Assembly (NCBI GenBank): GCA_900547385.1
Contig: URGQ01000001.1
Location: 124,001-188,000 of the forward strand
Reading direction: 5' to 3'
DNA length: 64,000 bases
Origin: an uncultured Oscillospiraceae bacterium
Lineage (GTDB): Bacteria; Bacillota; Clostridia; Oscillospirales; Ruminococcaceae
Shown here: one piece after another, positions 43,122-51,475 of the stretch
Layout of the letters: each line of letters opens with the position of its first letter
How positions within the stretch are numbered: the first letter of the stretch is position 1
Position numbers and translations under genes: made by a program
The notes under the pieces: model-generated
What the model was told of the DNA's origin: nothing
The model's database searches: none
The model's input: only the letters and a program-made list of their open reading frames with translations

Positions 43122-43150
43122 TTTACTTTTATTCTGCTTTCCTTTATAAT
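43122..43150 (+). promoter_or_regulatory. Possible promoter for the CoA-transferase operon
   Basis: TATAAT at 43145-43150, with TTTACT 17 bases upstream. It leaves a leader of about 135 bases. Confidence 0.6.
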
Positions 43151-43293
43151 GTAGATAAATAACAAATAGAGTAGGGGTACTGCGGCCTTTTGCGGCCCGG
43201 CCCAAGGACTTGCTTTATTTGTCATGGGCACCGCCCCGCTTCCCTACCGATGCGGACGGTGCTTACCTACATCATTTTGGGAGGTCTTTACTT

Positions 43294-44484
43294 ATGTCCA
43301 AAAAACCTTTGGAAGGCATCCGTGTACTGGATTTTACCAATGCGCTGGCAGGCCCCTACTGCTCCATGATGCTCGGCAATATGGGCGCCGAGGTCATCAA
43401 GGTGGAGAAACCAGGTACCGGCGATGACAGCCGCGGCTACGGCCCGTTTGTCAATGGCCAGAGCGGCTATTTTGTCAGTGTAAACCACGGCAAAAAAAGC
43501 GTCGTCTGCAACACCAAGGATCCCGAGGGCGTTGAGATGTTCAAGGATCTGGTGAAGCATGTCGATATCGTGGTGGAAAACCTGAAGGCCGGTGCCATGA
43601 ACCGCATGGGCCTGGGCTATGAGGAGCTCAAGAAAGTCAACCCCAAGCTCATTTATGTGGCTATCTCCGGCTTTGGCCAGACCGGCCCCTATGCTCCCCG
43701 TCCCGCCTACGATATGGTAGTGCAGGCCATGGGCGGCGTAATGAGCATCACCGGCGAGCCCGGCGGAAAGCCTGTCCGCGTCGGCGCTTCTATCGGCGAT
43801 ATCATTGCCGGCATCTTTGGTGCTTTTGGCGCCGTTACTGCCCTGTATAAGCGCGCCATCACCGGCGAAGGCGATATGGTGGATGTGGGTATGCTGGATT
43901 GCCAGCTCGCCATCCTGGAAAACGCCATCATCAAGTATTCCGCTACCGGCGTCGTGGCCGGCCCTCTGGGTGCTGTTCACCCCACCGTTACTCCCTTCCA
44001 GGCATTTGAAACCAAGGATAACTATGTCATCGCCGCCTGCGGCAATAACCGCCTGTACGCGGCCTTCTGCAACGCGCTGGGCTGTCCGGAAATGATTGAC
44101 GATCCCCGCTTTGATACCAATATGCACCGCAACCAGAACCTCAAGCTCATTGGTGACCTGCTGACTGAAAAGACCCGTACCAAGACCACCGCTGAGTGGC
44201 TGGATATTCTGGAAAAGGCCGGCGTGCCCTGCACCGGCATCAATACCGTAGATAAGCTGTTTACCGATCCGCAGGTCGCGGCCCGCAACATGCTCATCGA
44301 GGTAGACCAGCCCGGCATGGGCAAGGTCAAGATCGCCGGCAATCCGGTGAAGATGGCTTCCGTCGAGGCCGATGCCGACCATCACCCCGCTCCCGCCCTG
44401 GGCGATTCCACCCGCGATATTCTGGTGAATATGCTGGGCTGGGAAGAGACCAAGGCCGACGAGTATGTCGAAAAGTTCCACTAA
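43294..44484 (+). CDS. Family III CoA-transferase (CaiB/BaiF type)
   Basis: A 396-residue CoA-transferase of family III, which moves CoA between carboxylic acids. The N-terminus PLEGIRVLDFTNALAGPYCS and the catalytic Asp at about residue 140 (PAYDMVVQAMGG) are standard, as is GEGDMVDVGMLDCQLA. Family members act on oxalate/formyl-CoA, carnitine, succinate, phenyllactate and others; the substrate is unknown. The ATG giving MSKKPLEG was chosen for GGGAGG upstream. It is followed by the biotin-dependent carboxyltransferase genes, so it may activate the acid that they then decarboxylate or carboxylate. Confidence 0.9.
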   Translation: MSKKPLEGIRVLDFTNALAGPYCSMMLGNMGAEVIKVEKPGTGDDSRGYGPFVNGQSGYFVSVNHGKKSVVCNTKDPEGVEMFKDLVKHVDIVVENLKAGAMNRMGLGYEELKKVNPKLIYVAISGFGQTGPYAPRPAYDMVVQAMGGVMSITGEPGGKPVRVGASIGDIIAGIFGAFGAVTALYKRAITGEGDMVDVGMLDCQLAILENAIIKYSATGVVAGPLGAVHPTVTPFQAFETKDNYVIAACGNNRLYAAFCNALGCPEMIDDPRFDTNMHRNQNLKLIGDLLTEKTRTKTTAEWLDILEKAGVPCTGINTVDKLFTDPQVAARNMLIEVDQPGMGKVKIAGNPVKMASVEADADHHPAPALGDSTRDILVNMLGWEETKADEYVEKFH

Positions 44485-44500
44485 GCTCTTTGTGCAAGTC

Positions 44501-44532
44501 CCGCCTGCCGGAGACGCTCCTCCGGCAGGCGG
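44501..44532 (+). other. Intercistronic hairpin between CoA-transferase and carboxyltransferase genes
   Basis: A perfect 13-pair stem CCGCCTGCCGGAG/CTCCGGCAGGCGG around a six-base loop, without a T-run. It probably adjusts mRNA stability between the two genes. Confidence 0.6.
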
Positions 44533-44566
44533 CAACCCATATACTCTCTGAAAGAAGGATAAAACT

Positions 44567-46090
44567 ATGACCAAACTTGAAGACCTGATTGAACGCAAAG
44601 GTTCAATCGCTCTCGGTGGCGGCCAGGCGCGTATCGAAAAGCAGCATGAGCAGGGCAAAATGACCGCTCGTGAGCGTCTCGAGACCCTGTTCGATCCCAA
44701 CACCTTTGTTGAGATCGATGCCTTCGTTGTCCATCGCTGCTACTACTTTGGCCAGGAAAAGCAGCACTTCCCCGGTGATGGTGTTGTTGGCGGCTATGGC
44801 AAGGTAGACGGCCGCATCGTCTACGCTTATGCCCAGGATTTCACCGTTGTCGGCGGCTCCATGGGCGAAGTTCAGGCCAATAAGATCTGCAAGATCCTTG
44901 AGAATGCCCGCAAGGTCGGCGCTCCCGTAGTCGGCATGAATGATTCCGGCGGTGCCCGCATCCAGGAAGGTCTGGACGGTCTGGAAGGCTACGGCAAGAT
45001 CTTCTTCCGCAATACCGCCGCTTCCGGTGTCGTTCCGCAGATCACCGCTATCATGGGCCCCTGCGCCGGCGGCGCCGTTTATTCCCCTGCCCTTACCGAT
45101 TTCATCTTCCAGGTGAATAAGACCGGCAAGATGTTCATCACCGGCCCCGATGTTATCAAATCCGTTACCGGCGAGCAGATCGATGCTGAAAAGCTGGGCG
45201 GCGCTATGACCCACAACCGCGTCAGTGGCGTTGCGCACTTCATGGCCTCCGATGATACCGATTGCATCAACCAGATCCGTCGTCTGCTGAGCTACCTGCC
45301 CTCCAACTTCCGTGATGCCGCTCCCACCATCTTCAATGGTGACGATCCCAACCGCATTGCCGATCAGCTGGATACCATCATCCCTGATAATCCCAACAAG
45401 GCGTATGATATGTACGATGTCATCAAGGCCATCACCGATGGCGGCGAGTACATGGACTACATGGGCATGTATGCCCCCAATATGATTACCTGCTTTGCCC
45501 GCTTCAATGGCCGCTCCGTTGGTATTATCGCCAACCAGCCCAAGGCCATGGCCGGCTGCATGGATATCAACTGCTCCGATAAGGCTGCACGCTTTATCCG
45601 TACCTGCGATGCCTTCGGCATTCCGCTGCTCACCCTGGTAGATGTTCCCGGCTTCCTGCCCGGTTCCACCCAGGAGCACGGTGGTATCATCCGCCACGGC
45701 GCCAAGGTCATCTATGCCTACTGCGAAGCCACCGTTCCGAAGGTTACCATGATCCTGCGTAAGGCCTACGGCGGCGCTTACTTGGCCATGTGCTGCAAGG
45801 ACCTGGGTTCCGATATCGTATACGCCTGGCCCACCGCTGAGATCGCCGTTATGGGCGCCGAGGGTGCCGCCAACATCATCTTCCGTAAGGCCACTCCCGA
45901 GGAGCGCGCTGAGCTGATCGATGAGTACAAGCGCGAGTTCAATAACCCCTACAAGGCTGCCGAGCGCGGCATGGTGGATGATGTCATTATCCCCTCCACC
46001 TCCCGTCAGATGATCATCGCTGCCATGGAGATGCTCGATGGCAAGGTCGTGGAAGCTCCCAGAAAGAAACACGGCAATGTTCCGCTCTAA
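44567..46090 (+). CDS. Biotin-dependent acyl-CoA carboxyltransferase / decarboxylase alpha subunit
   Basis: A 507-residue carboxyltransferase of the MmdA/PccB family, which moves CO2 between an acyl-CoA and carboxybiotin. The two crotonase-like halves carry SGGARIQEGLDGLEGYG and GPCAGGAVYSPALTDF (N-terminal oxyanion region) and VPGFLPGSTQEHGGIIRHGAK with RKAYGGAYLAMCCK (C-terminal). It is closest by appearance to methylmalonyl-CoA decarboxylase alpha. It is followed by OadG-like and biotin carrier genes, but no membrane beta subunit is encoded here. Malonyl-CoA, methylmalonyl-CoA or glutaconyl-CoA are possible substrates. Confidence 0.9.
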   Translation: MTKLEDLIERKGSIALGGGQARIEKQHEQGKMTARERLETLFDPNTFVEIDAFVVHRCYYFGQEKQHFPGDGVVGGYGKVDGRIVYAYAQDFTVVGGSMGEVQANKICKILENARKVGAPVVGMNDSGGARIQEGLDGLEGYGKIFFRNTAASGVVPQITAIMGPCAGGAVYSPALTDFIFQVNKTGKMFITGPDVIKSVTGEQIDAEKLGGAMTHNRVSGVAHFMASDDTDCINQIRRLLSYLPSNFRDAAPTIFNGDDPNRIADQLDTIIPDNPNKAYDMYDVIKAITDGGEYMDYMGMYAPNMITCFARFNGRSVGIIANQPKAMAGCMDINCSDKAARFIRTCDAFGIPLLTLVDVPGFLPGSTQEHGGIIRHGAKVIYAYCEATVPKVTMILRKAYGGAYLAMCCKDLGSDIVYAWPTAEIAVMGAEGAANIIFRKATPEERAELIDEYKREFNNPYKAAERGMVDDVIIPSTSRQMIIAAMEMLDGKVVEAPRKKHGNVPL

Positions 46091-46110
46091 TCAAAAGGAG
46101 CGTGAATAAT

Positions 46111-46419
46111 ATGATGTATCTGTATATTGCCATTGCTCTGCTGGTCGGGCTGCTGCTGGGAAAAGCGCTCTTTGGCAAAAAGGCCGCTCCCGCGCCTGCC
46201 CCGGCCCCTGTGGCCGCAGTTCCTGCCGCCCCGCAGGAGGATGAGGATGAGATCGCAGCAGTCATCGCCGCCATTGCCGCTATGATGGGCTGCGCGCCGG
46301 AACAGGTACGCATCCTTTCCCTGCGTGAGGATTCTCCCTGGAGACCCACCTTACTAATTTCTGATGGAGGACAAATCGATGAAAAGATTCCTGATAAAAA
46401 TAAATGGAAAAACATATGA
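46111..46419 (+). CDS. OadG-like small membrane subunit
   Basis: A 102-residue protein with one N-terminal membrane helix (about residues 3-17), an Ala/Pro-rich linker (about 22-44) and a conserved-looking DEDEIAAVIAAIAAMMG followed by a WRP tail. This layout matches the gamma (OadG-type) subunits that assemble sodium-pumping decarboxylases. The ATG is placed ten bases after AAAAGGAG; a GTG three codons upstream overlaps that site. Its 3' end overlaps the biotin carrier gene by 41 bases in another frame. Low sequence conservation in this family limits certainty. Confidence 0.75.
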   Translation: MMYLYIAIALLVGLLLGKALFGKKAAPAPAPAPVAAVPAAPQEDEDEIAAVIAAIAAMMGCAPEQVRILSLREDSPWRPTLLISDGGQIDEKIPDKNKWKNI

Positions 46420-46753
46420 TGCTGAGGTAGAGGTCGTCGGCACCTCCGCCTCCGCTCCCGTAGCGGCGCCCGCAGCTGCCCCCCGTGCCGCTGCTCCCGC
46501 TGCCGCTCCGGCTCCTGCCGCTGCCCCCGCAGCCGGCGGCCCCGCCAATGTCACCTCCCCCCTGCCCGGCACCGTTCTGCGTCTGTGCAAGAATACCGGT
46601 GATGCCGTTGCGGCCGGCGAGGTCGTCATGATCGTTGAGTCCATGAAGATGGAGAACGAAGTCGTCGCTCCCGAGGGCGGCCGCATCGCCTCCATTGCCG
46701 TTGCAGCCGGCTCCGCCATCAATACCGGCGACCTGCTGTTCACTCTCGGCTAA
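46379..46753 (+). CDS. Biotin carboxyl carrier protein
   Basis: A 124-residue biotinyl carrier. A short N-terminal beta region is followed by an Ala/Pro-rich flexible linker (about residues 23-56) and a biotinyl domain. The biotinylated lysine is K90 in VESMKMENEV. It would swing carboxybiotin between the carboxyltransferase and a membrane or biotin-carboxylase partner. The ATG has GGAGG eight bases upstream, inside the end of the OadG-like gene. It is the last gene before a strong terminator. No biotin carboxylase or beta subunit is adjacent. Confidence 0.92.
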   Translation: MKRFLIKINGKTYDAEVEVVGTSASAPVAAPAAAPRAAAPAAAPAPAAAPAAGGPANVTSPLPGTVLRLCKNTGDAVAAGEVVMIVESMKMENEVVAPEGGRIASIAVAAGSAINTGDLLFTLG

Positions 46754-46776
46754 AAGTTCTCACAGCATAATGCCTA

Positions 46777-46829
46777 ATGCGGCGCTATTGTTTTGTGTGT
46801 TTATCACAATGCAATAGCGCCGCATTTTT
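46777..46829 (+). terminator. Terminator after the biotin carrier gene
   Basis: A perfect 14-pair stem ATGCGGCGCTATTG/CAATAGCGCCGCAT, a 21-base loop, then TTTTT. Confidence 0.9.
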
Positions 46830-46975
46830 GCAACATTTTTGATATATTTTCCATGTCATTATTATTTTGTTTGTATTGCACCATTTATAGAGTTTTTTAT
46901 TGTGCAGAATATATATGTCAAAATTCATCAAAAAGGAATCAAATTTTCTACAATGTAAAAATTCCACAACACCTA

Positions 46976-47004
46976 TTGCATTTTATATTATTTAATAGTA
47001 GAAT
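46976..47004 (+). promoter_or_regulatory. Promoter for pucR and the FdrA operon
   Basis: TTGCAT, 17 bases, TAGAAT; about 90 bases before the pucR start. Confidence 0.65.
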
Positions 47005-47095
47005 AGCTATTAGAAAGAACATGGGTAAGTAGTAAACAGCTGCTCCCTGTTTCCACTATCTCCGCCGAGGCGGAACCGCAAAGGGGGCGACACGC

Positions 47096-48754
47096 ATGGA
47101 TACCAATTACGGCATCTCGATGAACTCTATTCTCCGCATGGATATCCTGCATGATGCCCGCCTGCTGGCCGGTGCTTCCGGCACCGATCAGATCGTTACC
47201 TCGGTCAGCGTCATGGTCGATCCCAACATCGTCAGTGCTGTGACCGGCGGTGAGCTGCTGGTTTCTACCGCCTACGCCATCCGGGAAAATCTCCCCCAGC
47301 TTATGGAGCTGATTCCGCAGTTGAAGGAACGCGGCGTGGTAGGGCTGGGGCTCAAGTTCAACAGCTATATCAATGAGATGCCGCAGAACATCCTCGATCT
47401 CTGCAATGAGCTGAGCTTCCCGCTGTTCGAGATTCCCAACAGCATCTCTTTCTCCCAGATCATCACCCCCATCATGACCACCATCGTCAATAATCAGGCA
47501 CAGACCCTGGGGGATATCTACGAGCTGCAAAAGGCGCTGACCGCTACCATGCTGGGCGGCGGCAACCTGCAGTCCATCGTACAGACGCTCTTTGACCGTT
47601 TTGGCAACAGCGTCGCCATTTACAATGACTTCTTTTCTTCTTTTGTGCTGGCCTGCAGCGAGCAGCGCCGTGAAAGCATTTCGCGTCGGATGGAAAATCT
47701 CGTCCGTTCCGGCTCCTCCAGCAAAGAGACTGTCTCCCTGATGAGCAGCCGTGAGGTCGATAGCATTGATGGCCTCATCTGCAATAAGATCATCATCCCC
47801 ATTTACAGCGATAAGAAAAAATACGGCAGTATCTACATCTGGGAGGACAACCGCGAGATCACCGGCGTAGACCTGGCCGTTCTGGAAGCTTCTACTTCCC
47901 TCATCGCGCTGGATATGATCAAAAAGATCTCGATGTACGAGATGGAAAACAACCACAAGGCCACCTTTCTTGATGACCTTTTGGTTCACGATGAGGAACG
48001 GCAGCGCAAGTCGCTGGCCAATGCCGAGTACTTCGATTTCGATGTGGATGCCGAGCATCGTGTGGCGGTCATTCGGGTCCTTTCCGGCAGCTCCACCATC
48101 GGCAATAGCTCCCTTTACAAAACCAACAACAGCATTGTCAATATCCTGCGGCGCATCAGCCGCGATAGCAGCATCAAGGTTCTGTTCGTCAATAAGTGTG
48201 ACAGCATCGTGCTGGTCTTTGAATCCCCCCTGCGGGAAGATGAAGAATACCGCCGGCTGCTGCAGGCGTTCATCGATACCGCACTTTCCTCTTTAGAGGC
48301 GGAGGGGATTCTCGCCATGGCGTCTATCGGCGTCGGCCGCAGCTATGCTGATGCCACCAGCCTGTGGAAGAGCTTTAATGAAGCCCGCCGCGCGGCTGCC
48401 TGCTGGAACATTGATAATTCCCGTGTCCACTACTTTGAAAAGCTCGGCGTTTATCGCTTCCTCTCCTACGAAAATCTCCGCCCGGAGCTCATCATCTTCT
48501 ACAATGAAACGCTCAAGGTGCTGGTGGATTACGACCACGACCGCGATTCCGAGCTGGTACATACCCTTTCGCTTTACTTCAAGTGTGGCGGTAATCTCAA
48601 GCGTCTGGCAGAAGAAATGGGCGTCCACTACAATACTGTGGCCTACCGCATCCAGCGCATCAAGGAACTGGCCCATGTCAGCTTTGATAACGCCGACCAG
48701 ATGCTGAATCTGCAGATCGCCCTTAAGATCTATGAAGTCAACTTCCACCGCTGA
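47096..48754 (+). CDS. pucR: PucR-family transcriptional regulator
   Basis: A 552-residue regulator of the PucR type, which controls purine/allantoin catabolism in Bacillus. The N-terminal PucR sensor domain spans about residues 8-130 (GELLVSTAYAIRENLPQL, GVVGLGLKF). The middle holds a GAF/GGDEF-like part, and the C-terminal helix-turn-helix lies at about 490-545 (LKRLAEEMGVHYNTVAYRIQRIKEL). It heads the operon with DUF2877, fdrA and DUF1116, so it probably responds to a purine-derived metabolite. Its end overlaps the DUF2877 gene by 23 bases. Confidence 0.9.
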   Translation: MDTNYGISMNSILRMDILHDARLLAGASGTDQIVTSVSVMVDPNIVSAVTGGELLVSTAYAIRENLPQLMELIPQLKERGVVGLGLKFNSYINEMPQNILDLCNELSFPLFEIPNSISFSQIITPIMTTIVNNQAQTLGDIYELQKALTATMLGGGNLQSIVQTLFDRFGNSVAIYNDFFSSFVLACSEQRRESISRRMENLVRSGSSSKETVSLMSSREVDSIDGLICNKIIIPIYSDKKKYGSIYIWEDNREITGVDLAVLEASTSLIALDMIKKISMYEMENNHKATFLDDLLVHDEERQRKSLANAEYFDFDVDAEHRVAVIRVLSGSSTIGNSSLYKTNNSIVNILRRISRDSSIKVLFVNKCDSIVLVFESPLREDEEYRRLLQAFIDTALSSLEAEGILAMASIGVGRSYADATSLWKSFNEARRAAACWNIDNSRVHYFEKLGVYRFLSYENLRPELIIFYNETLKVLVDYDHDRDSELVHTLSLYFKCGGNLKRLAEEMGVHYNTVAYRIQRIKELAHVSFDNADQMLNLQIALKIYEVNFHR

Positions 48755-49628
48755 GGCCATCTCGGCCCAGCTGCTGGCCCTGCTGCCGCAGCATCCCGCG
48801 GAGGCCACCGTTCATTCGGTGTTCCATACCTCGGCCAATCTGCTGTATCAGGGGCAACTGGTCACCCTGCTGGATGATACCCGTCCGCTTTATCCCTGTG
48901 CCGTACGGCTTGGCGGTTCTATTCCGTCCGTTGCCGCCGGGGAACCCGCTCTCCTTTCGCGGGAGCGCATCACCTTTCCCCACAGCGGCCACACCATCGA
49001 GCTTCACCGGGCGGCCGTCACTTCCCTTTCGCTTTTCTCTCCGTTGCTTCCCCTGCAGCTGCCCCACCCGGCGGCTCCGCAGGCCCTGCGGGAGATCATC
49101 CTTTCCAACGGCAAGCCGGAAGGCTTCGCTCCTCTGTTTACTATTTTGGAGGACGACCCCTCTCCCCTGCCCGATAACCTCTATGTCCGCTATGCGGCAG
49201 AGCGCATCCCCGCTCTATTCGCCGCCCTGCGGCAGAAGGATGCCGAAGCCGCCGCTGAGGCTGCCTATTCCATCGCCGGCTGCGGCATTGGGCTCACCCC
49301 CTCCGCCGATGACTTCCTTTGCGGAGTCATGGCGTCGGTACTGGCTTCGGCCATTGCCCGCGGGGAACAAAATAAATGGCTGCCCCTTACCGCCGCTATG
49401 GCCGAACGAGCTGCCCCCCGCACCAATCTCATCAGTGCCGCATTTCTGCGGCAGGCTGCCGCCGGGCAGCTCTCCTCGGATGTGCTCACTCTCATCCGAA
49501 CCCTTTATTCCAGTGTCCTATCGCTGCGGCTACCGTCTGCTGCGATGAATGTTATCGCCTTTGGCGAAACATCCGGTACAGATATCCTGACCGGTATATA
49601 TTTCGGACAAAAAAATTATCCAAATTAG
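48732..49628 (+). CDS. DUF2877 protein (AllH/YlbF-like)
   Basis: A 298-residue protein of the DUF2877 family. E. coli AllH (YlbF) belongs to it and has been reported as a component of an oxamate carbamoyltransferase with AllF and AllG. The signature near residue 190 reads GCGIGLTPSADDFLCG, where relatives as I recall them usually have SGDD, so the Gly-to-Ala change is notable. The C-terminal AFGETSGTDILTGI block is intact. There is no clear ribosome-binding site; the start lies inside the end of pucR, which implies translational coupling. FdrA follows after 12 bases. Function here is inferred from the E. coli set. Confidence 0.82.
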   Translation: MKSTSTAEAISAQLLALLPQHPAEATVHSVFHTSANLLYQGQLVTLLDDTRPLYPCAVRLGGSIPSVAAGEPALLSRERITFPHSGHTIELHRAAVTSLSLFSPLLPLQLPHPAAPQALREIILSNGKPEGFAPLFTILEDDPSPLPDNLYVRYAAERIPALFAALRQKDAEAAAEAAYSIAGCGIGLTPSADDFLCGVMASVLASAIARGEQNKWLPLTAAMAERAAPRTNLISAAFLRQAAAGQLSSDVLTLIRTLYSSVLSLRLPSAAMNVIAFGETSGTDILTGIYFGQKNYPN

Positions 49629-49640
49629 GAGGAAACGGCA

Positions 49641-51224
49641 TTGGTTAGTCTGCAAATCAAACCCAACACCTACTACGACTCCATTACCCTGATGATCATC
49701 TCCAAAGAGCTGAAGAAGGTCCCGGGCGTAAAGGAAGCTCTGGTCGGCATGGGCACCGATCTGAACCTTGACATTGCCAAGGTAACCGGTCTTTCCAGCC
49801 CCGAGCTGGAAGCCATCACCCCCAACGATTTCTTCGTAGCGCTGGATTGCGAAAACGAAGAAGCCGAGGCTGCTGCTCTCAAAGCTCTGGAGGAGCAGCT
49901 GAATAAGAAGGAGGAGAGCCGCAGCGCTGCGTACTATCCCCCCACCCTCACTTCCGCCCTCAAGGCTGATCCCAAGATCAACCTGGCGCTCATCTCTGTT
50001 CCCGGCCGTCATGCTTACGATGTTGCCAAGGACGCTCTCGACAAGAACATCAATGTTATGCTGTTCAGCGATAATGTTTCGATGGAAGAAGAGAAGAAGC
50101 TCAAAGAGTACGCCGTTTCCAAGGAGCTGCTCATGATGGGCCCCGACTGCGGTACTGCTGTTGTTAACGGTCTGCCCCTGGCTTTCGCTAATGTGATTCA
50201 TAAGGGCCCGATCGGTATCTGCGGCGCTTCCGGTACCGGTACTCAGGAGCTCACCATCCTCATCGACCAGCTCGGTTCCGGCATCACCCAGGCTCTGGGC
50301 ACCGGCGGCCGTGACCTGAAGGCGGAGATCGGCGGCCTGATGTTCAAGCAGTGCCTCAACGCCCTCATCGCTGACCCCGATACCAAGGTCATTATCATGC
50401 TCTCCAAGCCGCCCGCGGATCATGTTGCCAAGGAGATCCTAGCCATCGCTAAGGAGTGCAACGACCACATCAAGCCCGTAGTCGTAGACTTCATCGGCGG
50501 CGATCCCAACCTTCCCAAGGAGTACGGTCTGACCGCTGCCTACAACCTGGAAGACGCTGCCCGCAAGGCTGTTGCTCTCTCCAAGGGCGAGCCCGTTCCC
50601 GCTGATATGTTGGATATCGATATGCCTAAGGCTGAGCTGGAAGCTCTCATTGAACGCGAGACCGCCAAGATGGCTCCCACCCAGAAGTACTATCGTGGTT
50701 TCTTCTCCGGCGGCACCCTGGCGGATGAGTCCATGAAGCTCTCCATCGGCAAGCTGGGCCACATCTATTCCAATATCCCCCTCAAGCCCGAGGATAAAAT
50801 CGAGAATCCCCTGACCGCTGAGTACAAGGAGAACACCTGCATCGACTTTGGTGAGGACGAGTTCACCGAGGGTAAACCCCATCCGATGATCGACTTGACC
50901 CTGCGCTGCGAGCGTATCCTGCGTGATGCTCATGATCCCACCCTGGCTATCCTGCAGTGCGACTGCGTTATCGGCTACGGCTCCAATGCCAACCCCGCCG
51001 AGGAGCTCTCCGCTGCCATTGCCAAGGCCAAGGAGATCGCTGCGAGCGAGGGCCGTTACATCTCCGCTATCTGCTCTATCGTAGGTACCGAGGGCGACCC
51101 CCAGAACTTGACCGAGACCCGCAAGCAGCTGGAAGCTGCCGGCGCTATCGTTGTTCGCTCCAACGCTCAGTCCACCTATCTGGTACACCATATGCTGGAT
51201 AAGCTGAATGGAGGTAAGTATTAA
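49641..51224 (+). CDS. fdrA: FdrA-family protein (AllF-like, succinyl-CoA-synthetase fold)
   Basis: A 527-residue FdrA homologue. The N-terminal about 110 residues are followed by a CoA-binding/Rossmann domain (LMMGPDCGTAVVNG, then GICGASGTGTQE at residues 193-203) and a ligase-like C-terminal half (PNLPKEYGLTAAYNLEDA; TLAILQCDCVIGYGSNANP). In E. coli the homologue AllF is part of oxamate carbamoyltransferase. The TTG start is supported by AGGAGG eight bases upstream. The stop overlaps the next ATG (TAATG). T-ending codons are prominent. The reaction is probably carbamoyl transfer, but the substrate here is not proven. Confidence 0.88.
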   Translation: MVSLQIKPNTYYDSITLMIISKELKKVPGVKEALVGMGTDLNLDIAKVTGLSSPELEAITPNDFFVALDCENEEAEAAALKALEEQLNKKEESRSAAYYPPTLTSALKADPKINLALISVPGRHAYDVAKDALDKNINVMLFSDNVSMEEEKKLKEYAVSKELLMMGPDCGTAVVNGLPLAFANVIHKGPIGICGASGTGTQELTILIDQLGSGITQALGTGGRDLKAEIGGLMFKQCLNALIADPDTKVIIMLSKPPADHVAKEILAIAKECNDHIKPVVVDFIGGDPNLPKEYGLTAAYNLEDAARKAVALSKGEPVPADMLDIDMPKAELEALIERETAKMAPTQKYYRGFFSGGTLADESMKLSIGKLGHIYSNIPLKPEDKIENPLTAEYKENTCIDFGEDEFTEGKPHPMIDLTLRCERILRDAHDPTLAILQCDCVIGYGSNANPAEELSAAIAKAKEIAASEGRYISAICSIVGTEGDPQNLTETRKQLEAAGAIVVRSNAQSTYLVHHMLDKLNGGKY

Positions 51225-51412
51225 TGCATCAGATCAATAAACTGTTCGGAGAAAAGCTCCACATGGTCAATATCGGCGTAGAGACCTTCTACCAGGATAT
51301 GCTCTCTCAGAAAGAAGCGGGCACCCAGGATATCGAGGTCATCCATGTTGACTGGAAACCCGTAGCCGGCGGCAACAAGAAACTGGCCGGTATGCTCGGT
51401 ATGTTGAAGTAA
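51224..51412 (+). CDS. Small protein between fdrA and DUF1116
   Basis: A 62-residue ORF starting on the last base of the fdrA stop (TAATG), so it is translationally coupled. The sequence VNIGVETFYQDMLSQ followed by VIHVDWKPVAGG looks like a small conserved module. I associate similar sequence with the edge of DUF1116 or FdrA proteins in other genomes, which would make this a split-off domain. No membrane helix or signal is seen. Codon use matches the flanking genes. It is probably a real subunit of the complex, but no database search could be run. Confidence 0.7.
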   Translation: MHQINKLFGEKLHMVNIGVETFYQDMLSQKEAGTQDIEVIHVDWKPVAGGNKKLAGMLGMLK

Positions 51413-51420
51413 TTACCCAC

Positions 51421-51435
51421 TCCCGCGCTGCGGGA
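51421..51435 (+). other. Small intercistronic hairpin before DUF1116
   Basis: Six-pair stem TCCCGC/GCGGGA with loop GCT and no T-run. It lies between the small ORF and the ribosome-binding site of DUF1116. Confidence 0.45.
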
Positions 51436-51475
51436 AGGTGATTTTTCTAAATAATTTATTTAGGAGGAAAAAACA

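Larger units (their letters stand above)
42734..43293. other. Divergent control region between xdhB and the CoA-transferase
   Basis: 560 bases, AT-rich in the middle. It contains the xdhB promoter on the minus strand, a plus-strand promoter near 43122, and a GC-rich leader (about 43157-43293) before the CoA-transferase with stems such as GGCC/GGCC and GCACCG/CGGTGC. No coding sequence is convincing. A PucR or ModE-type operator would be expected here, but I cannot name one. Confidence 0.6.
46754..47095 (+). other. Intergenic region between biotin carrier and pucR
   Basis: 342 bases: a terminator at its left end, an AT-rich stretch without a gene, the pucR promoter, and a short leader containing AAACAG/CTGTTT and CCGCC/GGCGG stems. 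No PucR-box could be identified with confidence. Confidence 0.6.

Noticed and set aside
43294..44484. Assignment as formyl-CoA:oxalate CoA-transferase
   Set aside because: The family is right, but no oxalyl-CoA decarboxylase gene is present and the substrate cannot be read from the motifs seen.
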